Below, piece by piece: positions 8,567 through 17,037 of a stretch of 64,000 nucleotides of DNA. The notes below the pieces were generated by a model, which saw nothing but the letters and a program-made list of their open reading frames with translations, ran no database searches and was not told the origin of the DNA. The first letter of the stretch is position 1, and each line of letters begins with the position of its first letter. The stretch comes from Photobacterium malacitanum (GTDB lineage Bacteria > Pseudomonadota > Gammaproteobacteria > Enterobacterales > Vibrionaceae): positions 744,001 to 808,000 of the forward strand of contig NZ_FYAK01000002.1 in NCBI RefSeq assembly GCF_900185615.1, written 5' to 3'. Position numbers and translations under genes: made by a program.

Positions 8567-11374
8567 TTAATATTGATTAATATTTAATTCTACATCTAAT
8601 ACTGAAGCATAATCACTATCACCGTAGTTAGGGTATAACATCAAGGTTAATGCACTTGAGCGACGACCAATCCGTGCTTTTAATGGTGAGCTTTCGCTAT
8701 CATTACTAAAGCGCTCTTTACTATTAATCATAATTTCAAAACTACTATCATTTTTAGTAGCGTCCCACTGTGTTTGAGTCCATTTTTTAGTTGATGGATG
8801 GAAATAACCAATGGTGCATGTCTCTTTTTCTATATTAACGTTACTAATTTCAATGCGTGCATAGAAATCAAAACAGCCAGTTTTAGTGGTCATCGTCCCG
8901 TTATAATCATGGATTTTATTCTGCATACAGCCGTTACTTGGGCGGGTTGCATTCATAAGCATAATTCCCGGTGTAGAGCCTGCTACTTCAGCATATGTCA
9001 TACGGTATTTACCCGTTGTCATATCAACGCCAAACACATTTTGCTGAATACGGCCAAGTAATGCATTCTTCGCTGTAGAGCTATAATTGCCTCCCATGTC
9101 TAACCGAATAACCTTTGGCACTTTATTGCCCGCCACAAAAACATCATGTCGTGGTGTTACATCATTTTGGGTCGAATTGACAATGTGAACCCGGTTATTC
9201 AATGTAAGCTGATTAATAATACAATCTTGAGCTTTAAACTCCGCTCCCGAATTACACGTTAATTGCAACTCTTTAAGGCAATTTGCTGTAATATCATTAT
9301 TACTAATATCAATGATATACCCTCCATTACGATGTTGACGCATATCACGAATGTTAATGTAAGCTAATTTACCCGCGGTATTATTAGGTGTGTAAACACG
9401 ATTACCTTTAAATACCGCACGGCGGTTAACCATTTGGTTATCACTTGAATATTTACTATTATCCCACCAATTGACAGTAAGGAATGTAAAGGCGCCAGAC
9501 ATACGACCATCACTGTTATAACCATTATCTGGTGATTCAAAATCACAATCGGTTATTTCATAGCTACCAACAATCTGAGTCGATATATCAGCGGTACGTA
9601 GCAATTTAGGTAGCCAACACTTCGCATTTCGAATGATAATTGATTCCGCAGGCTCACTGCCATAATTAACACTGTCATCCCAAGGTGCACCAGGTTCTGG
9701 TGAGTATGAAATAAATGTCCCTTGAGTATTATCTACCGTTACTCCGAAATCAGCTTCCATATCCCTAAAGAAATTTTCTTCAAAGCGGTGCTCGATATTA
9801 TTAATCAATGCATTACGTACTTTTTTTAGGAAGATACAAGTATTGGTACTTCCATCTGGCTTAAAGTTGTACATATTTACAGTTTCACAATCACGCATCT
9901 CAGCACGAATACCACCAAGGTAAACCGGTGACAGCGCTCGAGCACCTTTGTTATTAGCGTGAGGGCGAACTTTAACGCCACGAATACGCGCATTGGTAAA
10001 GATTAAACGGTTACCTTCCCATAATAACGATGTGATATAAGCACCTGAGTTATTATCTTCACCCGCCCAAAAATCTGCACTATTTTCCCAATCAAGACCT
10101 TCAACCACCATATTACGCATCGCTTTTTGCACATCTAAATACCATGGATGAGTATTTGTAATGCCGCCAGAGTAAAGACCTCGGCTACAATTTCGCATAA
10201 CCACATTTCTAAACACAATACGTTCATAAGGGAACTGATTCGCGCCTAAAAATGCTTGATGGCGAGAGTTAGTTAGCGTCAAATTATCAAAAATAACTTC
10301 ACCAAAACCGGCATAATCACCCTTAAAGGTAGACGTTGATGAATTTGGATTACCTTTGGTTGGATGCTGCTCTTTACCTAAGAACTTGTAACGGAAACTA
10401 CCATCATAATTACAATCACGTGAAATAATGCCACGGTAACCACCCCAACCATCACCTTCAATAAAATTCAGCTTACCTGTTGTCACATGGTAACAATTGG
10501 TTTCATGGTAATATGGCATTTCAGCTACGTTAGGCATCGTCATCGCACTTAAACAATCATCGCCGTTAATTGTTACAGGTGAGCCAACCCAATGGATTTT
10601 TTTCCCTAAACAACCTTGAAACTCTAAACCATAGCGAATAACAATTTCACCACCAGTCGTATCGAAATAAACGTTATCGGTAAACGCTAATCGTACGACT
10701 TGTTTAGCTGCTGCATTTTTTAATATAGAGGCGTTAGCTGCGGCTTTTTTAGCATCATTATAAACAATACCCATTGAACTAGCTTCAACCCATGACGATT
10801 TATCAACACCATCACTTCCACTAGATACTGCAGTTACCTCTGCCCAATGGCCATTTTCACGTACATATTGCTTATTATCATGAGGGGCATCATTGATAGC
10901 CTCAGCCCAAGTACCATCACTGCGCATATTATAAGCTAAGCCTGATTGGCCATTTGTTAATGCAACAGCTGCACCAACCTGCTCTGCAGTTGGACAATTA
11001 TTTTCATGAAAAAATTTCACAAAGTCACGACTAGGGAGTGTTTTCTTACTACCACTACGGAAACCAATATCCTCATTATCATAACCACTCAATATTTGAA
11101 CCGCAGTATCAGATCCTGGTGATACTAGTGATAACATATTACCATAGGCAGCCCATGATGGAATATTAGGCTGTGATGAACCACCAAGTCTCATCGTAGT
11201 ACTATCTGTAGGGAAAGTATTAATATTAATACTGCCATTAACAATAGCCGTAATGTAATTATCATTTTTTAATGTTATATCGTTTTGATTTTTGCTGATA
11301 TTTTCAATAGTAGTAAGATGAGCATTATCATTTACTAATGTACGGTTTGTTTTATTATTTAGTACTGTGTTCAT
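8567..11374 (-). CDS. Phage tailspike-like beta-helix protein, probable polysaccharide depolymerase
   Basis: The frame is open from 11506, but the ATG at 11374 (MNTVLNNKTNRTL) is preferred: AAGGA sits before it and the longer form would overlap the Rz1 gene. That gives 935 residues. Residues about 50-180 look like a phage tail-fibre stem, including the common fibre repeat KQYVRENGHWAEV. From about 230 to 780 there is parallel beta-helix sequence rich in NxxI, GxxF and VxxxxN turns (for example FRNVVMRNCSRGLYSGG), as in tailspikes that cleave bacterial polysaccharide. There is no signal peptide. It is the last gene of the lysis cassette transcript, 31 nt after the Rz1 stop. Its substrate cannot be told from sequence. 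Confidence 0.75.
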   Translation of the reverse strand: MNTVLNNKTNRTLVNDNAHLTTIENISKNQNDITLKNDNYITAIVNGSININTFPTDSTTMRLGGSSQPNIPSWAAYGNMLSLVSPGSDTAVQILSGYDNEDIGFRSGSKKTLPSRDFVKFFHENNCPTAEQVGAAVALTNGQSGLAYNMRSDGTWAEAINDAPHDNKQYVRENGHWAEVTAVSSGSDGVDKSSWVEASSMGIVYNDAKKAAANASILKNAAAKQVVRLAFTDNVYFDTTGGEIVIRYGLEFQGCLGKKIHWVGSPVTINGDDCLSAMTMPNVAEMPYYHETNCYHVTTGKLNFIEGDGWGGYRGIISRDCNYDGSFRYKFLGKEQHPTKGNPNSSTSTFKGDYAGFGEVIFDNLTLTNSRHQAFLGANQFPYERIVFRNVVMRNCSRGLYSGGITNTHPWYLDVQKAMRNMVVEGLDWENSADFWAGEDNNSGAYITSLLWEGNRLIFTNARIRGVKVRPHANNKGARALSPVYLGGIRAEMRDCETVNMYNFKPDGSTNTCIFLKKVRNALINNIEHRFEENFFRDMEADFGVTVDNTQGTFISYSPEPGAPWDDSVNYGSEPAESIIIRNAKCWLPKLLRTADISTQIVGSYEITDCDFESPDNGYNSDGRMSGAFTFLTVNWWDNSKYSSDNQMVNRRAVFKGNRVYTPNNTAGKLAYINIRDMRQHRNGGYIIDISNNDITANCLKELQLTCNSGAEFKAQDCIINQLTLNNRVHIVNSTQNDVTPRHDVFVAGNKVPKVIRLDMGGNYSSTAKNALLGRIQQNVFGVDMTTGKYRMTYAEVAGSTPGIMLMNATRPSNGCMQNKIHDYNGTMTTKTGCFDFYARIEISNVNIEKETCTIGYFHPSTKKWTQTQWDATKNDSSFEIMINSKERFSNDSESSPLKARIGRRSSALTLMLYPNYGDSDYASVLDVELNINQY

Positions 11375-11405
11375 TATAATATCCTTATTTAAATCTGTCG
11401 TTTTG

Positions 11406-11672
11406 TTATTTATTTTTTTGTTGATATTCATACCATTGCAAATAATCATCAACCTGCTGTGCACAATGAGATAATGCACTTCGTAAGCGAGGTAAATCTT
11501 CTGCAATAGTTTGTACTGGTGTCTTTCCTGTCATTTTAGGTTTATTACATGCTGTAATTAACCAAGGTTCTGGTAATACCTTAATAATCTCCACTTGCGT
11601 TGGTTCAATACGGCTGCTGCAACCAATCAATAACATCATCAGGCCAGTTGTTATGATATTTTTCTTTTTCAT
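11406..11672 (-). CDS. Rz1-like outer-membrane spanin lipoprotein
   Basis: An 88-residue protein with a lipoprotein signal (LMMLLIGC, lipid-carrying Cys at 18), then a short Pro-containing periplasmic domain with two further cysteines. Its start lies inside the Rz-like gene in another frame (68-nt overlap), the usual nested Rz/Rz1 arrangement. Outer-membrane spanins join the inner-membrane spanin to fuse both membranes in the last step of phage lysis. Here the pair follows the endolysin as in P2/HP1-type cassettes. Confidence 0.75.
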   Translation of the reverse strand: MKKKNIITTGLMMLLIGCSSRIEPTQVEIIKVLPEPWLITACNKPKMTGKTPVQTIAEDLPRLRSALSHCAQQVDDYLQWYEYQQKNK

Positions 11673-11922
11673 ACAATAGGTTATTTAAAGTCTCCGTAGT
11701 AACAACACGATCCTCATCTTGTTTGATTCTGCGTTGTTCCCGCTGTAGCAATAAATCATTATTTTCTTTTTTTTGATCTTCTAATAATTTAAACGTTTCT
11801 GTATGTGACTTATTTATTTTAATAACATTATTTCGTTCAATAATAAGAGATTGTAATTCACGATCCATATATTCATTTTTTACTAATAAAACCAAAATCA
11901 CTGATATTAATAATATACGCAT
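11605..11922 (-). CDS. Rz-like inner-membrane spanin
   Basis: A 105-residue protein with an N-terminal membrane anchor (ILLISVILVLLV), followed by a charged helical stretch of about 70 residues rich in Glu, Lys and Gln (predicted coiled coil), and ending in WPDDVIDWLQQPY. This matches the LysB/Rz class. AGGATG lies ahead of the ATG, which is 11 nt after the endolysin stop. Together with the nested Rz1 lipoprotein it should bridge inner and outer membranes. Confidence 0.7.
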   Translation of the reverse strand: MRILLISVILVLLVKNEYMDRELQSLIIERNNVIKINKSHTETFKLLEDQKKENNDLLLQREQRRIKQDEDRVVTTETLNNLLYEKEKYHNNWPDDVIDWLQQPY

Positions 11923-11933
11923 GAATGAACATC

Positions 11934-12503
11934 CTATTCAATACACCGTAAATATTCTGATTTCCGTCTTTTTACTAAGCCATTTAGCTTTTTACCTCCA
12001 CCATAAATCCAGCGAGATAATTGCAAGCAAGCCTGTGAAAATTGTCCAGTTCTTACATAAGTGGATATTTTTGTTGCTGTAAGATCTTTATTTTTCAGAA
12101 AACGCGTGCAGCCAGTATTAAATATAAATGATGTAAAAGCATCATATTGTCCTTGGGTGATACTATTACCCCCTAAAATATTATTTAAACAAGACTCGGC
12201 CTGTTGAATATTTAAAACCCAATCCTTTGCTACTTGTTCATTATCAATTATATCAGTGGTTATATTATGAATATTGCCGATACCATTTGTTTTATAACCT
12301 GCAGGACAACGATATGTATCTAACCTACAGCCTTCATAATCTCCTATTAAACTTAATCCTTTTGGGGATAGTTTTAATTTCCCTTGGCTTTCGCCAGCAA
12401 TAACAATATTGCCGATTGGTAATGTACTATTCCCTATCTCACCATCACCAAAGAGTGCTATAACTGCAGTAATTGAGCATAAAATTGGTCTTAATTTATT
12501 CAT
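11934..12503 (-). CDS. GH24 phage-type lysozyme (endolysin), possibly SAR type
   Basis: A 189-residue T4-type lysozyme. The catalytic motif E-x8-C-x5-T is present as E57, C66 and T72 (YEGCRLDTYRCPAGYKTNGIG region), with the C-terminal family motif GLVKRRKSEYLRC. The N-terminus (ILCSITAVIALFG) is weakly hydrophobic and Gly/Ala/Ser-rich, as in signal-arrest-release endolysins that wait tethered in the inner membrane; a cleaved signal is the alternative. It hydrolyses the peptidoglycan glycan backbone. It overlaps the holin gene by 8 nt, so they are co-translated. Confidence 0.85.
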   Translation of the reverse strand: MNKLRPILCSITAVIALFGDGEIGNSTLPIGNIVIAGESQGKLKLSPKGLSLIGDYEGCRLDTYRCPAGYKTNGIGNIHNITTDIIDNEQVAKDWVLNIQQAESCLNNILGGNSITQGQYDAFTSFIFNTGCTRFLKNKDLTATKISTYVRTGQFSQACLQLSRWIYGGGKKLNGLVKRRKSEYLRCIE

Positions 12504-12699
12504 AAATGGATACTCCTCTTTCGCGAGCTATTTGTTGCATAACTTTCTTATGCCAATAACTCAACGATAAAGCGAAGACTCCCATACAGAATGAAACAAT
12601 CAAAGACCAGGCTTCTATGGTCATGAATTGAAAATGTCCGATGATAACAAAAACCACGAACACTATTTTATTTACTAGCCAATCCAAAAACTCATACAT
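12496..12699 (-). CDS. Small phage holin (P2/HP1-like)
   Basis: A 67-residue protein with two predicted transmembrane helices (residues about 10-25 and 30-47) and a basic C-terminal tail (HKKVMQQIARERG). Size, topology and position directly before a GH24 endolysin identify it as a holin: the protein that opens or depolarises the inner membrane and releases or activates the endolysin. AAGGA precedes the ATG. It is the first gene of the minus-strand cassette. Confidence 0.75.
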   Translation of the reverse strand: MYEFLDWLVNKIVFVVFVIIGHFQFMTIEAWSLIVSFCMGVFALSLSYWHKKVMQQIARERGVSIYE

Positions 12700-13152
12700 C
12701 TTATAATTCCTTGTTTATTAGGAGTAAATAGGGATTTTCCCCCAATATCTATCTCCAATGATGTAAGTCTCAATATTGGTATTTTTGGTTACTCCATTTG
12801 TTTACTTGATGTGATTATTATCATTCATTTGACAGGCCAATGCATCAATTGTTGTTATGAGAGATTCGGAAAAAAGTAAAAATCCGAATAATTCCGAACT
12901 TCAATTGACCATTTGATATGAGAGAAGTGTTTTTATGACAGAATTAAGCAATTAACTGACATCTCATTCACTAAAATGCAGCAGATCGAGGTTAATAGCG
13001 GTAGGTAATTCCTATCATTCCCATAAAAGCAAAAATCTAAGCTTATCTATATCGAGCTAAAAGCTCACATATTCTAGCTCTTTATGGGTAATGACATTGT
13101 TTATACCAATGGTTCTTGAATTTTTGCCTTCAATATTAAAAAGGTAATTCAA
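12700..13152. promoter_or_regulatory. Divergent control region between holin and ogr-like genes
   Basis: No gene is visible in these 453 bp, which must carry the lysis-cassette promoter (minus) and the ogr-like gene promoter (plus). Three related motifs cluster here: ATTCGGA (12864-12870), its complement TCCGAAT (12883-12889) and TTCCGAA (12892-12898). CCAATAT...ATATTGG arms lie near 12741-12779. ATCTCATTCA (12961-12970) recurs at 13550-13559. I found no P2-type Ogr box (TGT-N12-ACA) by eye. Confidence 0.4.
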
Positions 13153-13407
13153 ATGGCAATGCGTATTCATTGTACTCAGTGTGGCGAAAAAGCACGTATT
13201 AATAAAACAAACTGGTTTTCAAATGCAGCAGCAGACTTATATTGTTCATGTTCAGATCCTGAATGTGGACATACTTTTGTGATGTCTTTAGGCTTTAGTC
13301 ATACCATTAGTCCATCTGCTAAAAACGTAAATGAACTTGTTATTGCTTTAGTTAAAACAATGCCGCCAGAAAAAGTGAAAGAGCTTCATCAAATGCTAAC
13401 AATATAA
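13153..13407 (+). CDS. Ogr/Delta-type zinc-finger late-gene activator
   Basis: An 84-residue protein with cysteines at 7, 10, 33 and 38, spaced C-x2-C-x22-C-x4-C, the spacing I recall for phage P2 Ogr. In P2-like phages Ogr/Delta proteins bind upstream of late promoters and recruit RNA polymerase through its alpha subunit, switching on lysis and tail genes. Here the gene points away from the holin-endolysin-spanin-tailspike set, so activation of that cassette is the natural inference. A strong terminator follows immediately. Confidence 0.8.
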   Translation: MAMRIHCTQCGEKARINKTNWFSNAAADLYCSCSDPECGHTFVMSLGFSHTISPSAKNVNELVIALVKTMPPEKVKELHQMLTI

Positions 13408-13811
13408 ACTTATGCGGAACGTTATTCGTTCCGCTTTAATAGCACTTATAACTGCAATCATATTTTGTAAGAGTGATTGTAAGGGCAACTGGCTGAATCA
13501 TTACTTTTAGTATGTATAAAATATACTTTTACATTAAATACTGTAATGAATCTCATTCAGAAAATACTTGTTATCATGCTTAATTCAAACGAGTCAAATA
13601 TGTCAAATGCTGCCTCGACAATATGCCATAAGTTGCATTTTTAACTAACTATTCGTAAATTTGCATGCCAACATATAAACTAAATGTATAATTAACACCG
13701 AACACATCACATCAACTTTATAGCTAAACTTTTTTTACTGATGTGTTAATTACACTATTAGATGCTTAATCTGTTGTTATCCCATTACTTTGATATGGTT
13801 AATCGCCCAAA
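13408..13811. other. Intergenic region before the CI-like repressor gene
   Basis: No gene is seen. After the ogr terminator the sequence is AT-rich, with ATCTCATTCA (13550-13559), TAAATGTATA (13681-13690) and the inverted repeat AACACATCA (13701-13709) / TGATGTGTT (13739-13747). These are candidate operators or promoter elements for the repressor gene. Confidence 0.4.
13414..13438 (+). terminator. Intrinsic terminator of the ogr-like gene
   Basis: GCGGAACG (13414-13421) and CGTTCCGC (13427-13434) form an 8-bp stem followed by TTT, directly after the stop codon. Confidence 0.8.
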
Positions 13812-14450
13812 ATGAAACCTAATTCAACACATAAATCTCATGTTACGTCTCTTTCTTCTTACCAATATCTTGGTGGTAAAGCCGTTACATCAAAATTATG
13901 TTCAGTATTAGACATTGATGAATATCAAGATCTTGCTGATGTATTTAATATTCCACGCGGCACTGTATCAACATGGCACTCTCGAGAAACGACACCATTT
14001 GAAATCGCTATTCGTTCTCATCTTGCAACGGGAGTATCTCTGCATTGGTTATTATTAAATGAGGGAGAAGCATTTCCTCATTCTCAAACATCAATAACTG
14101 AAGCTAATTCAGACATACTAATACTGCCTCATTACCAATTAAAATCAGGCAAACTTACACCATTGCCAGCTTTATCTTTCGACCACGCTTTACTTAAGCA
14201 ATCAAGTTATGAATCTCCGTTATTAATCGCATTACAGACAGCGACAGCAACGTTGATCATCGACAAAAATGACACGTTACCAATTAGCGGAAATTACCTT
14301 ATTAGCATCGACCAATTAATGTCGATTAATGATATTCAACGTTTACCCGCTAATCAGCTGGTATTACATTTTGGCAAATCTTCAATAACGATAGCCCAAA
14401 ATGATATTGAGATTGTAGGCAAAGTAATTATCTCAATTGAGCATGTTTAA
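13812..14450 (+). CDS. CI-type phage repressor
   Basis: A 212-residue protein. Residues about 28-95 form the helix-turn-helix domain of the Bac_CI_repr family (DLADVFNIPRGTVSTWHSR, then THLATGVSLHWLLLNEG-like sequence). Residues about 105-210 resemble the LexA/CI oligomerisation fold, but where S24 peptidases have a Ser-Met dyad segment this protein reads KNDTLPISGNYLISID. I see no Ser-Lys pair, so it is probably not self-cleaving, as in the 186/P2 class. It probably holds the lysis cassette and/or the ogr-like gene off. No clear ribosome site precedes the ATG. Confidence 0.75.
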   Translation: MKPNSTHKSHVTSLSSYQYLGGKAVTSKLCSVLDIDEYQDLADVFNIPRGTVSTWHSRETTPFEIAIRSHLATGVSLHWLLLNEGEAFPHSQTSITEANSDILILPHYQLKSGKLTPLPALSFDHALLKQSSYESPLLIALQTATATLIIDKNDTLPISGNYLISIDQLMSINDIQRLPANQLVLHFGKSSITIAQNDIEIVGKVIISIEHV

Positions 14451-14483
14451 CTATCACCCTCTACCATCACCGCTGTTTAAAAA

Positions 14484-14513
14484 ACAAAAAAAGGCGATCC
14501 GAAGATCGCCTTA
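14484..14513. terminator. Bidirectional intrinsic terminator
   Basis: AAGGCGATC (14491-14499) and GATCGCCTT (14504-14512) form a stem with A/T tracts on both sides. It serves the BCCT transporter gene (minus) and probably the CI-like gene (plus). Confidence 0.8.
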
Positions 14514-14541
14514 TGACGTATTTAAATCAATTTAATATCAG

Positions 14542-16455
14542 CTACGCTTTTTGAACTTCAAGTTCTAGCATTTCTTCTTTCTGCTTTAAAATATCATTAA
14601 AGACTATTCGTGCTTCTTGAGCTAATTCTGATGCTTCAAGTTTAGCTTCTTTCGCAGCCATTGCTTCTGTGGTTAGACGGTGCAGTTCTTCAGCTAATTC
14701 TTGAGGAACCTCACCCGCATCAACACCACTTGCTAACGCTTGTGCTCGAATTGTTTTCTTAATCTTCCAAATCGCATTGAGTGCATCACGCTCAGCATCA
14801 GCAGCTTCAATCGCTACATCTCTTAATTGTTCAAACTTAGCTAGCGCCATACCTTCTTTTGACCATGGATCGACATCAGGTAATTCTTCGATATTAATCA
14901 CTGGATCTTCATAACCATTTTGGTGACTCAAATCAAGTGACGCCGCTTTTACTGCTGAAATCATTAACATAACGGTAATGAACAGTAATGGTAAGCCACC
15001 AACGATTGCTGCTGTTTGCAGTGTGGCTAGGCCCCCCATAAACATCAATACTGATGGCATAAACGACATTGCAAATGCCCAGAACAAACGGTTCCAACGC
15101 ATAGGCTCTTCTGTGACATCATTTTGAACAACAGAAGCAAGAATATAGGAAATAGAGTCAAACGTTGTTGCTGTAAAAATTAAACATAATAGCGTAAATA
15201 CAGCAATCACAAGCGTACTAAATGGTAATTGCTCAAGAATAGAGAAGATTGCTTTCGTTGCGCCTTCTGCATTCAAAATACCAACAACATCAAGTGCACC
15301 AGATAATTGTAATGATAAACCGTAGTTACCCAACACCATGAAGAATAAGAAACAACCCATCGAGCCAAAGAAGATAGAGCCTGTCACCATTTGCTTAATT
15401 GTACGGCCACGTGAAATACGTGCGATAAATAAGCCCATACTTGGTGCAAACACTAACCACCATGCCCAGTAGAAAATAGTCCAATCTTGTGGAAAGTGGG
15501 TATCTTCAAAAGTACCGTAGCCACCAAAAGGTTCAGCCCAAGTTGCCATAATAAAGAAGTTAGAAAGCATACGGCCTAATGAATCTAAGCCTGTTTCCAG
15601 CATAAAGATCGTCGGCCCAGCAACTAAAATAAAGGCCAATAAACCTAACGCACCCCAGAAGTTGATATTACTCAGTACTTTGATGCCTTTTTCCATACCT
15701 GCATAAGCAGAGTAACCAAAAATACAAGTACATAAAAGCAGAACAATAATTTGAGTTTCTGTATTTTTAGGTGTTCCAAAAAGGTAATGTGCACCTTCCG
15801 TTATCAAGGGTGCGGCTAAACCTAATGTTGTAGCTCCGCCACCTAATAAACCAAAAATAAATAATACATCAATCACTTTACCCATCCAGCCGTGACTGCG
15901 TGCTTCACCAATTACAGGCATTAATGCAGCAGAGACTTTCAATACTGGTTGTTTACGAACATAAAAGAAGTAAGCAATTGGCACCGCAGGTACAAGGTAA
16001 ATACACCATGCAATAGGCCCCCAGTGGAAAACACCATAGGTTGCAGCCCAGCGCACAGCCTCTTCGCTACCAGGTGCTAATTGGAATGGTGGACTTTGGT
16101 AATAATAAGCCCATTCAATAGCTCCCCAGTACAGGATACTTGCACCAATACCACCACAAAATAACATTGCAGCCCATGATGCCGTCTTAAATTCAGGCGC
16201 TTCATCTGCATCGCCCAATTTAATTTGGCCGATATCAGAAAAAACAATGTAAATCATAAAGAAGAAAGCAGCCATACCTAAGGCTAAATATAAAAAGCCT
16301 AGTTTGTCTGTCATAAAAGTTTTAGCAACAGCAATCCATTCTGCGCCTTCTTTTGGGAATAAAAGTAGTGGAACAACCACCGAAATCAACATTGCTAATG
16401 CACCAAAGAATGTTGGTTTATCGATTAGCTCGAAATTTTTACGTAATGTACTCAA
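14542..16455 (-). CDS. BCCT-family betaine/carnitine/choline transporter
   Basis: A 637-residue membrane protein with about 12 transmembrane helices up to residue about 505 and the family signature GGIGASILYWGAIEWAYYY on helix 3. BCCT carriers import quaternary ammonium compounds, often with sodium and often for osmoprotection. The exact substrate cannot be fixed from sequence. The last roughly 130 residues form a long, strongly charged, probably helical cytoplasmic tail rich in Ala, Glu and Lys. C-terminal tails sense osmotic state in BetP, so a regulatory role is possible. The gene is monocistronic with a strong terminator. Confidence 0.85.
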   Translation of the reverse strand: MSTLRKNFELIDKPTFFGALAMLISVVVPLLLFPKEGAEWIAVAKTFMTDKLGFLYLALGMAAFFFMIYIVFSDIGQIKLGDADEAPEFKTASWAAMLFCGGIGASILYWGAIEWAYYYQSPPFQLAPGSEEAVRWAATYGVFHWGPIAWCIYLVPAVPIAYFFYVRKQPVLKVSAALMPVIGEARSHGWMGKVIDVLFIFGLLGGGATTLGLAAPLITEGAHYLFGTPKNTETQIIVLLLCTCIFGYSAYAGMEKGIKVLSNINFWGALGLLAFILVAGPTIFMLETGLDSLGRMLSNFFIMATWAEPFGGYGTFEDTHFPQDWTIFYWAWWLVFAPSMGLFIARISRGRTIKQMVTGSIFFGSMGCFLFFMVLGNYGLSLQLSGALDVVGILNAEGATKAIFSILEQLPFSTLVIAVFTLLCLIFTATTFDSISYILASVVQNDVTEEPMRWNRLFWAFAMSFMPSVLMFMGGLATLQTAAIVGGLPLLFITVMLMISAVKAASLDLSHQNGYEDPVINIEELPDVDPWSKEGMALAKFEQLRDVAIEAADAERDALNAIWKIKKTIRAQALASGVDAGEVPQELAEELHRLTTEAMAAKEAKLEASELAQEARIVFNDILKQKEEMLELEVQKA

Positions 16456-17037
16456 ACGATATCCTTACTGCTATATATCATCCATGAAAAGTTACATATA
16501 TGATGTTCTTTTAACACTAAAGACACAAATAACATCTATTATGGTAATGATGAATATTTTTTATAAAAGACTAGATTATCGCTGTTTTAGGAAAAAAATC
16601 AGCTATATGGTGCATTAACAGTCAAAGATAGAGCTTTCATGTTACAAATAGAAACAAATAAATGCTTTCTCGCTAATTTCAATATAACTTTATATATTGC
16701 ATATTGATCTTTTTTAAGTATCAAGTATCAAACAAGTATCATATCAATAACCAAATATGGGCTCTATTACTACTTCATTCTGATATTTATAACCTCAGCG
16801 TTTATAATCTAAACATCAACATTCTCTATCATTTGAATATCAATATTATAAATTTAGTTTTTTTATCACTGTAAATAGCGGTATTAATAATCTCAAAATA
16901 ATACTCATTTGAGTGAGATTTTATTTATCAATAAATGAAAAAATGAGATTTAGTTACAATAATAGTAACTATTTTTAGTGTCTTATTATAAAAGTTAAGT
17001 ACAATAGACAAAATTACTTTTATTTAGAATTAATAAC
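16456..17037. promoter_or_regulatory. AT-rich divergent promoter region (BCCT / hns)
   Basis: 582 bp with no gene and very high A+T, the kind of DNA H-NS itself binds. An inverted repeat AATCTCA (16889-16895) / TGAGATT (16914-16920) encloses ACTCATTTGAGT (16903-16914), about 120 bp before the hns start. Autoregulation of hns is known in enterobacteria and is plausible here. Confidence 0.4.

Noticed and set aside
12700-13152. P2-type Ogr binding box (TGT-N12-ACA) before the holin gene
   Set aside because: I looked on both strands and found no copy with the right spacing. The target site, if any, must differ.
16304-16618. 104-residue plus-strand ORF over the start of the BCCT gene
   Set aside because: Antisense shadow of a well-supported membrane protein gene, with no ribosome site.
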